DNA of 12,241 bases from Candidatus Berkelbacteria bacterium (GTDB lineage Bacteria; Patescibacteriota; UBA1384; 2-12-FULL-50-11): positions 1 to 12,241 of the forward strand of contig JANLIQ010000057.1 in assembly GCA_024654065.1 (NCBI GenBank), given 5' to 3'. Within the stretch, counting starts at the first letter, position 1, and every line of letters begins with the position of its first letter. The notes beneath the pieces were generated by a model. The model searched no databases and was not told the origin of the DNA. It saw only the letters and a list, made by a program, of their open reading frames with translations. Of the stretch, positions 6,464 to 12,158 are shown piece by piece. The position numbers and the translations under genes are program-made.

Positions 6464-7066
6464 ATGCAATTAAATGAAGTACATACCGAACACGAACACG
6501 CGACGACGAGCTTGAAAGTCGTCTTACTAGTTTTTGCCATTGTTTTGGTTGGAGCGTTGTCGTACCTAGTCTGGGCTGCCAATACCGCACCTGATACGAC
6601 GGATAATTCGGCGGCAACGACACAAAAGACTACGGCTACTACACCTTCAACAACGTCGACAGTTCCGTCAACTACCAAGACCGACAGTACTGACAGCTGG
6701 AAAACATATTCGAATTCGGACTATGGATTCACCTTAACTCTTGGGGATCTTTGGAAGGGATATAAAGTAAAGAAAGCGGCGCCACCAGATATCACAGGAA
6801 ATGTCGCTGTATATTCCTTTACTATGCCTAGCACGGGCAATGATGCTTCTCCTATAAACGACGCTGGTTATCGGGAGGTATTCTCCGTTAAGGTCTTCAC
6901 TCCCAGTCAGTACGCGAACACACCAGATGGAGTTAGGGGAGTACAACTTGGGAGCAACAGTAGCTATGTTTACACATACTCCACGACTCAGGATGCTTTC
7001 GAAGGTCAAGCGGCTGCAGTCGCTGACATTAAAAACGTTGTTGCTACATTTAAGTTGACCCCATAA
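6464..7066 (+). CDS. Array gene 2: membrane-anchored exported protein, PsbP/Mog1-like C-terminus
   Basis: 200 residues. The tail NEVHTEHEHATTSLK (4-18) is probably cytoplasmic, followed by one membrane helix (about 18-37, LLVFAIVLVGALSYLVW), then a Thr/Ser-rich linker (41-75) and an exported domain from about 78 starting SWKTYSNSDYGFTLTL, a pattern common at the start of PsbP/Mog1-like domains in CPR surface proteins. There is no cleavage site or lipobox, so it should be a type II anchored protein. The ribosome site AGGAGG at 6450-6455 is eight bases before the ATG. Role unknown. Confidence 0.8.
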   Translation: MQLNEVHTEHEHATTSLKVVLLVFAIVLVGALSYLVWAANTAPDTTDNSAATTQKTTATTPSTTSTVPSTTKTDSTDSWKTYSNSDYGFTLTLGDLWKGYKVKKAAPPDITGNVAVYSFTMPSTGNDASPINDAGYREVFSVKVFTPSQYANTPDGVRGVQLGSNSSYVYTYSTTQDAFEGQAAAVADIKNVVATFKLTP

Positions 7067-7069
7067 CTA

Positions 7070-7082
7070 TGGATATTATGCC
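7070..7082 (+). repeat. 13-bp repeat after array gene 2
   Basis: TGGATATTATGCC begins three bases after the gene 2 stop codon. The identical sequence follows gene 5 at 9968-9980. Confidence 0.6.
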
Positions 7083-7151
7083 ATCAGACAACCAACTGCC
7101 ACTGCATCACGTACCAATTTACTAAGCTTGTTGTGCAACCGCAGAAATTTC

Positions 7152-7371
7152 TTAACGATTAGCTAGATCCTGGATTGTCAGATTGGTTTGTTTCAGAATA
7201 CTGCGTAATACACCTTTTGTTAGTGGCTTGGGATGGAAAGTGAGAACCGTTCTCCTACCATCAGGGTGAATATAAACCCGGTGACTACTTTTAGTTAATC
7301 GCTCACGAAAACCATGCTTAATTAGTACCTTACTAACATCTTTTGCCCTAAGAGGTGGGCAAATCTGCCAT
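7152..7371 (-). pseudogene. hicA: hicA-like toxin gene with a one-base frameshift
   Basis: From ATG 7371 the frame reads MADLP and then hits TAG. Removing one C from the CCC run at codon 5 restores a 72-residue HicA: MADLPPLRAKDVSKVLIKHG, then SSHRVYIHPDGRRTV with the catalytic-type histidine, and KGVLRSILKQTNLTIQDLA to a TAA at 7152. The shifted frame has no other stop but also no usable start of its own, since TAA lies just upstream. HicA is a small double-stranded-RNA-binding-fold mRNA interferase. It lies 8 bp after hicB in antitoxin-first order. Either the toxin is inactivated, or the base is an assembly error, or frameshifting is used. Confidence 0.75.
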
Positions 7372-7379
7372 TAAATTGT

Positions 7380-7625
7380 TCAAACGGTAACCTGAGCTGT
7401 CGCTACCACAAATTGTTCTTTAGCGTCTTCGGGAATTTCTAAGTTGTCTTCCCGCATGCTTTGAACAAAGGCAGAAACTGATCCCTCGATATTTTTTAGG
7501 GCTTCGTCGATCGTGTCGCCATCCGCGGCAAGACCCAATACCGGTACGTAGGCCGTGAAGGCGTCCTCGTTGGTGCCAGTTCGTTTATCAGACTCAACTA
7601 TGACACGGTATGTCAGTTTCTTCAT
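7380..7625 (-). CDS. hicB: HicB-family antitoxin (short form)
   Basis: 81 residues with the HicB partial RNase H fold: YRVIVESD..., EDAFTAYVPVLGLAADGDTIDEALKNI, then a C-terminal strand FVVATAQVTV. It lacks the C-terminal DNA-binding domain of longer HicB proteins, so it would neutralise the toxin by binding it. The cognate hicA follows with a frameshift. The promoter at 7633-7661 ends seven bases before the ATG and no ribosome site is present, suggesting a leaderless mRNA. The pair lies antisense inside the membrane-protein array. Confidence 0.85.
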   Translation of the reverse strand: MKKLTYRVIVESDKRTGTNEDAFTAYVPVLGLAADGDTIDEALKNIEGSVSAFVQSMREDNLEIPEDAKEQFVVATAQVTV

Positions 7626-7632
7626 CTGTTAA

Positions 7633-7661
7633 ATACTAATCTTAGCTCCATCGGTTGTAAA
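7633..7661 (-). promoter_or_regulatory. Promoter of hicBA, leaderless
   Basis: On the minus strand TTTACA (7656-7661), a 17-bp spacer and TAGTAT (7633-7638). Seven bases separate the -10 box from the hicB ATG. It overlaps the region just upstream of the divergent array gene 3. Confidence 0.55.
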
Positions 7662-7663
7662 GG

Positions 7664-7672
7664 TGGTATATT
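7664..7672 (+). promoter_or_regulatory. Extended -10 promoter before array gene 3
   Basis: TGG followed by TATATT (7667-7672), an extended -10 pattern, six bases before the ATG at 7679. No good -35 box is seen. AAAGGTGG (7659-7666) could instead be a distant ribosome site on a longer transcript. Confidence 0.35.
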
Positions 7673-7678
7673 ACTAGA

Positions 7679-8641
7679 ATGGAGTTAAACGAAATACACA
7701 CCGAGCATGAGCATGCGTCAACGAGTCTAAAGGTAGTTTTGTCAATTTTTGCCATTGTTTTGATCGGAGCTTTGGCCTACTTTGTCTGGAACGCTGGTCA
7801 AACACCAGATAACTCTACTGAAGCGACTACGGTTACTAAACCAAAGAATACTGCTCAATATAACTGGTCAACGAGCGCTCAGGGACCATATAAAGACAAA
7901 ATTTCTTTTGCTACAAGTAAAGATCTGTTAATTTGGACTGATCAAAAAACAATCCTAGCTTCTCATGTTTCGGTCCCTGGAGCGATTATTAAAGACGGCA
8001 CAATTTATCTTTACTTTGTTGACGTTAACGCTGACGGTGTTGCTGAGAAGTTAGGATTAATGACTTCAAAAGATAATGGACTAACCTGGACTGAAAAAAC
8101 GAACGTTAAATTTACTGGTATTGGAGATAAAGTTCCGGTTGACCCAGCACCATTTTTGATGGAGGACGGCACAATCCGCATTTATTACTTTGACATAAAT
8201 GAAGGTCGTTCAGACACAAAATCTACAAATAAAATTTATTCCGCTATCTCAACCGATGGAACAAACTTCACCCAAGAAGAAGGTGTTAGATTTGCCAAAA
8301 ACGACATCTTTGATCCGTTCGTTTTGAAAGACGGTTCAATTTGGCGCCTCTACGCTGGCCTAGCTCAGGGCAATTCTGTTGTTAGCGCGACTTCAACCGA
8401 TGGATTAACTTTCACCGAAGAGGGTACGGCTTTCACTGGTGGATCGGTGCCATTTGTACAAAAAGAGGGAGATACCTATTACCTCTACACCGCTGGCATT
8501 AACATCGCCACTTCGACTAACGGCAGTAAGTTCACTGCTACAGGAAAATCTTTCCTTTCTACCGTGGGGAAGGTAACTGCCGACCCATCGGTCCTCAAAC
8601 TCGCTGATGGTACATATCTAATGTTTTATAAAACTAATTAG
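7679..8641 (+). CDS. Array gene 3: membrane-anchored five-bladed beta-propeller, GH43/sialidase-like
   Basis: 320 residues. The anchor module NEIHTEHEHASTSLK plus a helix (about 18-37) is shared with the paralogs. After a short linker come five repeats of about 50 residues, each with an Asp-box-like turn: SKDLLIWT (80), SKDNGLTWTE (130), STDGTNFTQE (191), STDGLTFTEE (239), STNGSKFTAT (279). Between them recur DP...DGT elements (154-165, 211-220, 301-312) typical of five-bladed propellers of the GH43/GH32 clan. Glycan binding or hydrolysis at the cell surface is inferred; a full catalytic triad cannot be assigned with confidence. Its TAG stop lies inside the ribosome site of gene 4, so the two are coupled. 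Confidence 0.8.
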   Translation: MELNEIHTEHEHASTSLKVVLSIFAIVLIGALAYFVWNAGQTPDNSTEATTVTKPKNTAQYNWSTSAQGPYKDKISFATSKDLLIWTDQKTILASHVSVPGAIIKDGTIYLYFVDVNADGVAEKLGLMTSKDNGLTWTEKTNVKFTGIGDKVPVDPAPFLMEDGTIRIYYFDINEGRSDTKSTNKIYSAISTDGTNFTQEEGVRFAKNDIFDPFVLKDGSIWRLYAGLAQGNSVVSATSTDGLTFTEEGTAFTGGSVPFVQKEGDTYYLYTAGINIATSTNGSKFTATGKSFLSTVGKVTADPSVLKLADGTYLMFYKTN

Positions 8642-8650
8642 GAGGAACAT

Positions 8651-9292
8651 ATGGAATTAAATGAGATACATTCTGAACACGAACATGCTACGACAAGCTT
8701 GAAAGTTTTGTTACTAGTTTTCGCTATCGTTTTGGTTGGGGCATTGGCTTACCTAGTTTGGGCATCCAATACTGCCCCAGACACGACTGATAATTCAACT
8801 GTCGTGACGAAAAAAACAACTGCCGACGAAACAGCGGACTGGAAAACTTTCAAAGCAGGTTCCGAAATCTCAGCAGGTATAACTTTCAAGTACCCGCCCA
8901 CCTACACAGTAGAGGAGGGTTCTGAGGGTAATATCGTTATAAAAGATGGTGAGGCTAAGATAGTTGCGGATTTAACTGCCTTTTCGGCTGACTACGCTGA
9001 CGTATTCAGTAATGTCTCCAACGGCACTAGCGATGCTTCGGGCTGGTTTCAAAAAACCCCTACTCAAAGTGCCGTTCAAGCTTCCCTGGGTACTGCGTGC
9101 ACAAAATTAAGCGGAACCTTTGGAGCTACCACATACTTTGGAAACACGACTATAAGTGCGGCTCGAACTGAAATGACTGGCTTTACACTGTTTTGTGCTG
9201 ACAGCGGTACTTTTATCGCAAACTTTTATGATAATGGCGATAGAAGTCTTCAGAAGAACTTCGAAGATTTGATAAAGACGCTTCACTCCTGA
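8651..9292 (+). CDS. Array gene 4: membrane-anchored exported protein
   Basis: 213 residues: tail NEIHSEHEHATTSLK, helix (about 18-37), the APDTTDNS linker, then a domain starting ADWKTFKAG and TFKYPPTYTVEEG. Two cysteines (in GTACTKL and LFCADS) could form a disulfide outside the membrane. AGGAGG (8640-8645) overlaps the stop codon of gene 3, five bases before the ATG. The KYPPTY segment is shared with gene 5, so the two exported domains are probably related. No known function. Confidence 0.8.
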   Translation: MELNEIHSEHEHATTSLKVLLLVFAIVLVGALAYLVWASNTAPDTTDNSTVVTKKTTADETADWKTFKAGSEISAGITFKYPPTYTVEEGSEGNIVIKDGEAKIVADLTAFSADYADVFSNVSNGTSDASGWFQKTPTQSAVQASLGTACTKLSGTFGATTYFGNTTISAARTEMTGFTLFCADSGTFIANFYDNGDRSLQKNFEDLIKTLHS

Positions 9293-9344
9293 GTCATGTT
9301 AGACGGTGTGGCTTTGATTAAAACTTAATTAACTGAGGGTGAAT

Positions 9345-9959
9345 ATGGAATTAAACAACGACATACACACCGAACACGAACATGCTACAACGAGTTTGAA
9401 GGTTTTATTGCTGGTATTCGCAGTCGTCTTGGTTAGTGCCTTGGCTTATCTCGTCTGGGCCCAGAACACTGCCCCAGACACGACCGATGATTCAGCAGCG
9501 GTAACGAAGAAAACAACGGTCGATCCAACCGCAGATTGGAAAACCTACACGAACACGGAACTGAACATTTCCGTAAAATACCCACCAACATACGTAGTTG
9601 CGCAAGATAGTGTTTCGGGAGTTATCATTTTTCGAAAGGCGGCTTCTACCGGTGAGGGTGACTACCCAGAGATGGCCATTACTGCCAAGAATACAAACAT
9701 GACTTTGGCTCAATTCCTAGCAGCCGAAAAAGCAGGAACTCGCTTTGCCGGCGAGCAGCAAACAACAGTAAGCGGTCAGGCGGCCTATGAAGGCATGAAC
9801 CTTGGGATTCTTACCGCTTATGGCATGCTGACTGTCTACGGTGGTAATTCCTATAACTTAGTTATGAAATCTGCGAACCAAGACACGCTTTCTGACGTTA
9901 AGACTGGACTAACTGCAGACCAGAAGCTGATGATTACAAGCTTTAGCTTCAGTAAATAA
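9345..9959 (+). CDS. Array gene 5: membrane-anchored exported protein, PsbP/Mog1-like
   Basis: 204 residues from the ATG at 9345. An in-frame GTG at 9339 is possible, but MELN matches the paralogs and GAGGGTG lies just upstream as ribosome site. Tail NDIHTEHEHATTSLK, one helix (about 19-38), the NTAPDTTDDS linker, then ADWKTYTNTELNISVKYPPTYVV and an alpha/beta domain ending MITSFSFSK, the usual end of PsbP/Mog1-like domains in CPR surface proteins. It lies 52 bp after gene 4 and is probably in the same transcript. Confidence 0.8.
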   Translation: MELNNDIHTEHEHATTSLKVLLLVFAVVLVSALAYLVWAQNTAPDTTDDSAAVTKKTTVDPTADWKTYTNTELNISVKYPPTYVVAQDSVSGVIIFRKAASTGEGDYPEMAITAKNTNMTLAQFLAAEKAGTRFAGEQQTTVSGQAAYEGMNLGILTAYGMLTVYGGNSYNLVMKSANQDTLSDVKTGLTADQKLMITSFSFSK

Positions 9960-9967
9960 AGTAGCCG

Positions 9968-9980
9968 TGGATATTATGCC
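9968..9980 (+). repeat. 13-bp repeat after array gene 5
   Basis: TGGATATTATGCC, identical to 7070-7082, placed just after the stop codon of a paralog in both cases. Confidence 0.6.
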
Positions 9981-10010
9981 GCCATTTTCAAAATCCGCGA
10001 GTAAACATAC

Positions 10011-10418
10011 ATGACTCTGTTTCGCTTCGCACTCTTAGTACATCTAATCTCCGCTAGTGTAGTGATGGGGATAGTATTTTTTTCTCTCGTCTTCTCTGTC
10101 AGTAAGCCCTTAGACGAAGTCAAGCTTAAGGCAATTAGCTTCATTCGAAAGTTTGGTCTCTACGCCATGGGATTAGCGGTGATTTCCGGAATATATATGG
10201 CCTACCGTCATTGGGACGAGCTAAACTCCAGCCCAATATTCTGGGTCAAGATAGCTCTTGTCGGACTTGATTACTTTATCGCCGTTCGGCTCATTAACGC
10301 TAAGGTGGGATCAGGATTATCAGGCGACTTAAATTCGACGCGTGGTCTGACCGTACTCACTTGGGGCTCCTTTATTGCTTTTATCGCAATATTCACTATT
10401 GGCCGAATCTACTTGTAG
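10011..10418 (+). CDS. Four-helix membrane protein, CopD/DUF2269-like
   Basis: 135 residues with four hydrophobic segments (about 5-29, 49-65, 79-95, 115-133). The early FALLVHLISASVVMG histidine-containing helix and the arrangement resemble the CopD/DUF2269 group of small integral membrane proteins. No clear ribosome site is visible before the ATG. It lies 51 bp after array gene 5 and may be read from the same transcript. Function unknown. Confidence 0.65.
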   Translation: MTLFRFALLVHLISASVVMGIVFFSLVFSVSKPLDEVKLKAISFIRKFGLYAMGLAVISGIYMAYRHWDELNSSPIFWVKIALVGLDYFIAVRLINAKVGSGLSGDLNSTRGLTVLTWGSFIAFIAIFTIGRIYL

Positions 10419-10451
10419 CGCCAAACTCTTCATTTATCTTCTTTTATGGGG

Positions 10452-10457
10452 TAAAAT
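10452..10457 (+). promoter_or_regulatory. -10 box of tRNA-Pro(TGG)
   Basis: TAAAAT, eight bases before the tRNA 5' end, the same hexamer as in front of tRNA-Arg(CCT). The -35 region 17 bp upstream (TTCATT, 10429-10434) is weak. Confidence 0.4.
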
Positions 10458-10465
10458 TACCTCTA

Positions 10466-10538
10466 CGGGCCATGGCGCAGTTGGTAGCGCGCCGCGTTTG
10501 GGACGCGGAGGTCGACAGTTCGAGTCTGTCTGGCCCGA
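10466..10538 (+). tRNA. tRNA-Pro(TGG)
   Basis: Complete cloverleaf: CGGGCCA/TGGCCCG acceptor with C1-G72, D-stem GCGC/GCGC with a canonical AGTTGGTA loop, anticodon stem CCGCG/CGCGG with loop TTTGGGA (anticodon TGG, G37), T-stem GACAG/CTGTC with loop TTCGAGT, discriminator A, CCA not encoded. It is the second proline tRNA in the window and borders the accessory region. Confidence 0.96.
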
Positions 10539-10555
10539 CAATGGTAGACCGGTTT

Positions 10556-10589
10556 TGTACCTGTTATGGTTGCTTAACAACCAAGTACA
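10556..10589. repeat. Nested inverted repeat at the end of the recombinase fragment
   Basis: TGTAC (10556-10560) with GTACA (10585-10589), enclosing GGTTG (10568-10572) with CAACC (10578-10582). It lies 17 bp beyond tRNA-Pro(TGG) and spans the stop codon of the minus-strand gene. It could be a terminator-like hairpin or a recombination site. No T-run is present. Confidence 0.35.
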
Positions 10590-10869
10590 TGCTCGACCTC
10601 CTAATAATTTTGCCTTTCTTCGTACGAAGTCCTTTTGCTTGCATGACCCGGCAGACGGTTCTTAGAGACGCGCCTTCCTGCCACATCCTCTTAGCTTCCT
10701 GAACAAGGCGATACTTTCTGGGGTGTCTTTCGAGCACAGTTCGGCCTTCGATCACGACGTTGCGGTAACCCAGGGGTGCTTGGTGCATGGATTCCCCTTC
10801 GGCTTTCCTTTGGCGAATCGCCAACTTGCCTCTAGCTGAGATCGATTTGTAGTAGTCCGTGCTACTCAT
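10564..10869 (-). CDS. Serine-recombinase 'Recombinase' domain (PF07508-like) without catalytic domain
   Basis: 101 residues. The sequence matches the DNA-binding middle part of large serine recombinases: ISARGKLAIRQRKAEGESMH, APLGYR (30s), a variable turn, then HPRKYRLVQEAKRMWQEGAS and LRTVCRVMQAKGLRTKKGK. The N-terminal resolvase domain with the catalytic serine is absent, and nothing upstream supplies it. The ATG has GGAG seven bases upstream, so the gene may be expressed as a separate short protein rather than being a plain remnant. It points toward tRNA-Pro(TGG). Role as a directionality or regulatory factor is inferred only. Confidence 0.7.
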   Translation of the reverse strand: MSSTDYYKSISARGKLAIRQRKAEGESMHQAPLGYRNVVIEGRTVLERHPRKYRLVQEAKRMWQEGASLRTVCRVMQAKGLRTKKGKIIRRSSMYLVVKQP

Positions 10870-10991
10870 CCTTCAGCTCCAATGTGATCGTGTTGAAATC
10901 CCCCGCAACTTTTGAGGCATGCGTGCTTCGTTATTTGACAGAGCGCCGCGCATTTGGAGCGACTATCGCCCTGGCTTGCTATAGCGGAAGA

Positions 10992-11192
10992 ATGAGACTT
11001 CCTGTTCCCAATGAAAATGAAGTGAAGCGATTCAGAGAACTTTGTCAGCAAAAGTTTGGCGTGGAGTTGTCGGATGAAGAAGCCCAGCGGTATGCGACGA
11101 AGATCGTCCAGCTGTTTTATGTGCAGCATTACGGCATCCATCCGCTCTGTCCTCCCGTTGAAAGGGACCCGTTAGACAAATCTGAACTGTGA
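10992..11192 (+). CDS. Small CPR-type protein next to the recombinase fragment
   Basis: 66 residues from the ATG at 10992; the frame is open 36 codons further upstream, but that part is rich in unlikely residues. Core pattern: ENEVKRFRELCQQKFG, VELSDEEAQRYATKIVQLF and YGIHPLCPPVE, a mostly helical acidic/amphipathic protein. From memory this F-G-x-x-L/I-S-D-E-E-A pattern recurs as short uncharacterised ORFs in CPR genomes, often near recombinases. GGAAGA sits very close to the ATG. Function unknown. It is divergent from the recombinase fragment, with 122 bp between them. Confidence 0.6.
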   Translation: MRLPVPNENEVKRFRELCQQKFGVELSDEEAQRYATKIVQLFYVQHYGIHPLCPPVERDPLDKSEL

Positions 11193-11200
11193 TTCACCTC

Positions 11201-11256
11201 TGGCAGTTTTGGAAAAAACTTCCCTTCCTCTGCTAACAGAGTTAGAATGTCGTCTG
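11201..11256 (+). repeat. Direct repeat copy A (56 bp, imperfect)
   Basis: Matches 12085-12140 without gaps, about 11 differences in 56. It contains CTCTG-CTAA-CAGAG, a small hairpin conserved in both copies. Read on the minus strand both copies encode a similar peptide (DILTLLAEEGKFFPKLP here), and most differences are synonymous or conservative. Confidence 0.75.
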
Positions 11257-11259
11257 ATA

Positions 11260-11298
11260 CTCCCGACAATGGGAGACTGAACCGAGAAAATTGGTTCA
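11260..11298 (+). other. Two tandem small hairpins after repeat copy A
   Basis: CTCCC/GGGAG (11260-11264 and 11271-11275) followed by TGAACC/GGTTCA (11278-11283 and 11293-11298). No T-run follows. The remaining 11299-11448 holds no gene I can support. Confidence 0.3.
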
Positions 11299-11448
11299 AG
11301 TATTTAGCCGACAAAACGCTGGCTCCTTGCTAACCTAGAAATCGGTTCGAGTCTCGTATAGTCGTAGGCATGACCTGACGAGATCTATTCTCTTTGGCAA
11401 CAGGGTAAGATCGGCAAATTATTAAATGGGTTTGGAAAGCTGCTCTAC

Positions 11449-11865
11449 TCACTCCATTATGCTGCGAGTTCGAACACCGGCGTCAGAAACAAAGCAGAGC
11501 TTACCCGTGACACTAGTTTTTTCAAGGAACTTGAGTAGTTTTAGAAATAATTGTTGGTAGTGAGATGCTGACTGGTCGTCAGTCGAGACGATGACCACCC
11601 CTTTGGACTCCAAAATTCGCCGAGCTGGAAACTGATGATGTTTCGGATCGGCATCGAAAGTCAGAAAGATCCGATGGTGTTTAGTTGCATAACGCAGTTG
11701 AACGACGTCATCAAGACCGAGCCGGTTAGGATGGGCCGTTTCGACATTACAACCATTAGAGCGCAAAAAGCCAGACAAATGGAGCGGAATATTCTCGTCG
11801 AAGAAGAAAGCGGGTTTAGACCGAGGCCTTGGCCAAATTTTGGATTTCTTTGTTGGCCTGGTCAT
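11449..11865 (-). CDS. DUF5615 PIN-like toxin of a DUF433/DUF5615 pair
   Basis: 138 residues from the ATG at 11865 (a TTG at 11883 is possible). The PIN-like core begins FFFDENIPLHLSGFLRSNG (D23, E24, N25), continues with LGLDDVVQLRYATKHHRIFL (D52, D53) and TFDADPKH (D71, D73), the acidic clusters expected of this nuclease-fold family. Family knowledge: DUF5615 proteins pair with DUF433 antitoxins as predicted type II toxin-antitoxin modules. Its first 50 bases overlap the end of the antitoxin gene in another frame, consistent with coupled translation. No ribosome site is clear. Confidence 0.85.
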   Translation of the reverse strand: MTRPTKKSKIWPRPRSKPAFFFDENIPLHLSGFLRSNGCNVETAHPNRLGLDDVVQLRYATKHHRIFLTFDADPKHHQFPARRILESKGVVIVSTDDQSASHYQQLFLKLLKFLEKTSVTGKLCFVSDAGVRTRSIME

Positions 11866-12046
11866 CAAGGTAGCGCAAGGCAACAGTTATCTGGGCCGAG
11901 GTAAGGTGGGGGAAATCTTTCTGGATATCGGCAGTGCCGTAGCCATTGGCGACGTAATTAGCAATCTGGCTGACCGAAATTCGCGTTCCGGCGATTGTGG
12001 GTCGGCCACCAAGCACCCCCCGCTTACGAACAATTTCTGCTGTCAT
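11816..12046 (-). CDS. DUF433-family antitoxin
   Basis: 76 residues from the ATG at 12046, which has AGGA just upstream; an in-frame ATG at 12073 overlaps the stop codon of an upstream coding remnant (ATGA). The DUF433 signature is clear: VLGGRPTIAGTRISVSQIAN, then GYGTADIQKDFPHLTSAQITVAL, a winged/helix-turn-helix fold that binds its own promoter and the toxin. It overlaps the toxin gene by 50 bp and lies upstream of it, the usual order. The module is bracketed by the direct repeats at 11201-11256 and 12085-12140. Confidence 0.88.
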   Translation of the reverse strand: MTAEIVRKRGVLGGRPTIAGTRISVSQIANYVANGYGTADIQKDFPHLTSAQITVALRYLDDQANKEIQNLAKASV

Positions 12047-12069
12047 AGTTCCTGTACTGTAACAAGAGC

Positions 12070-12141
12070 TCATTCGTCGCGCAATGGCAATTTCGGAAAG
12101 ATATTTCCTTCCTCTGCTACCAGAGTTAGAATGTGATCTGC
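12070..12141 (-). pseudogene. C-terminal remnant of an unknown gene, cut near the IS30 end
   Basis: Reads ADHILTLVAEEGNIFPKLPL and ends in TGA at 12070. It has no start: an in-frame TAA lies immediately upstream, where the IS30-type sequence ends. The peptide is shared with repeat copy A. Its stop codon overlaps a possible antitoxin ATG at 12073. The parent family is not recognised. Confidence 0.5.
12085..12140 (+). repeat. Direct repeat copy B (56 bp, imperfect)
   Basis: Partner of 11201-11256. It lies just upstream of the DUF433 antitoxin, so the two copies bracket the toxin-antitoxin module at a spacing of 884 bp. Confidence 0.75.
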
Positions 12142-12158
12142 TTAGTAAATTCTAGAAA

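Noticed and set aside
10866..11141. Minus-strand frame opposite the small CPR-type gene
   Set aside because: No family pattern, and it is fully antisense to a better-supported gene.
11129..11314. Minus-strand frame containing the repeat A peptide, as a complete gene
   Set aside because: It has only a TTG start with no ribosome site, and its second half is antisense to the 66-residue gene. Better seen as a coding remnant.
11340..11362. T-arm-like sequence GGTTCGAGTC resembling a tRNA 3' part
   Set aside because: The flanking stem has a C-C clash and no acceptor, D-arm or anticodon arm can be built around it.
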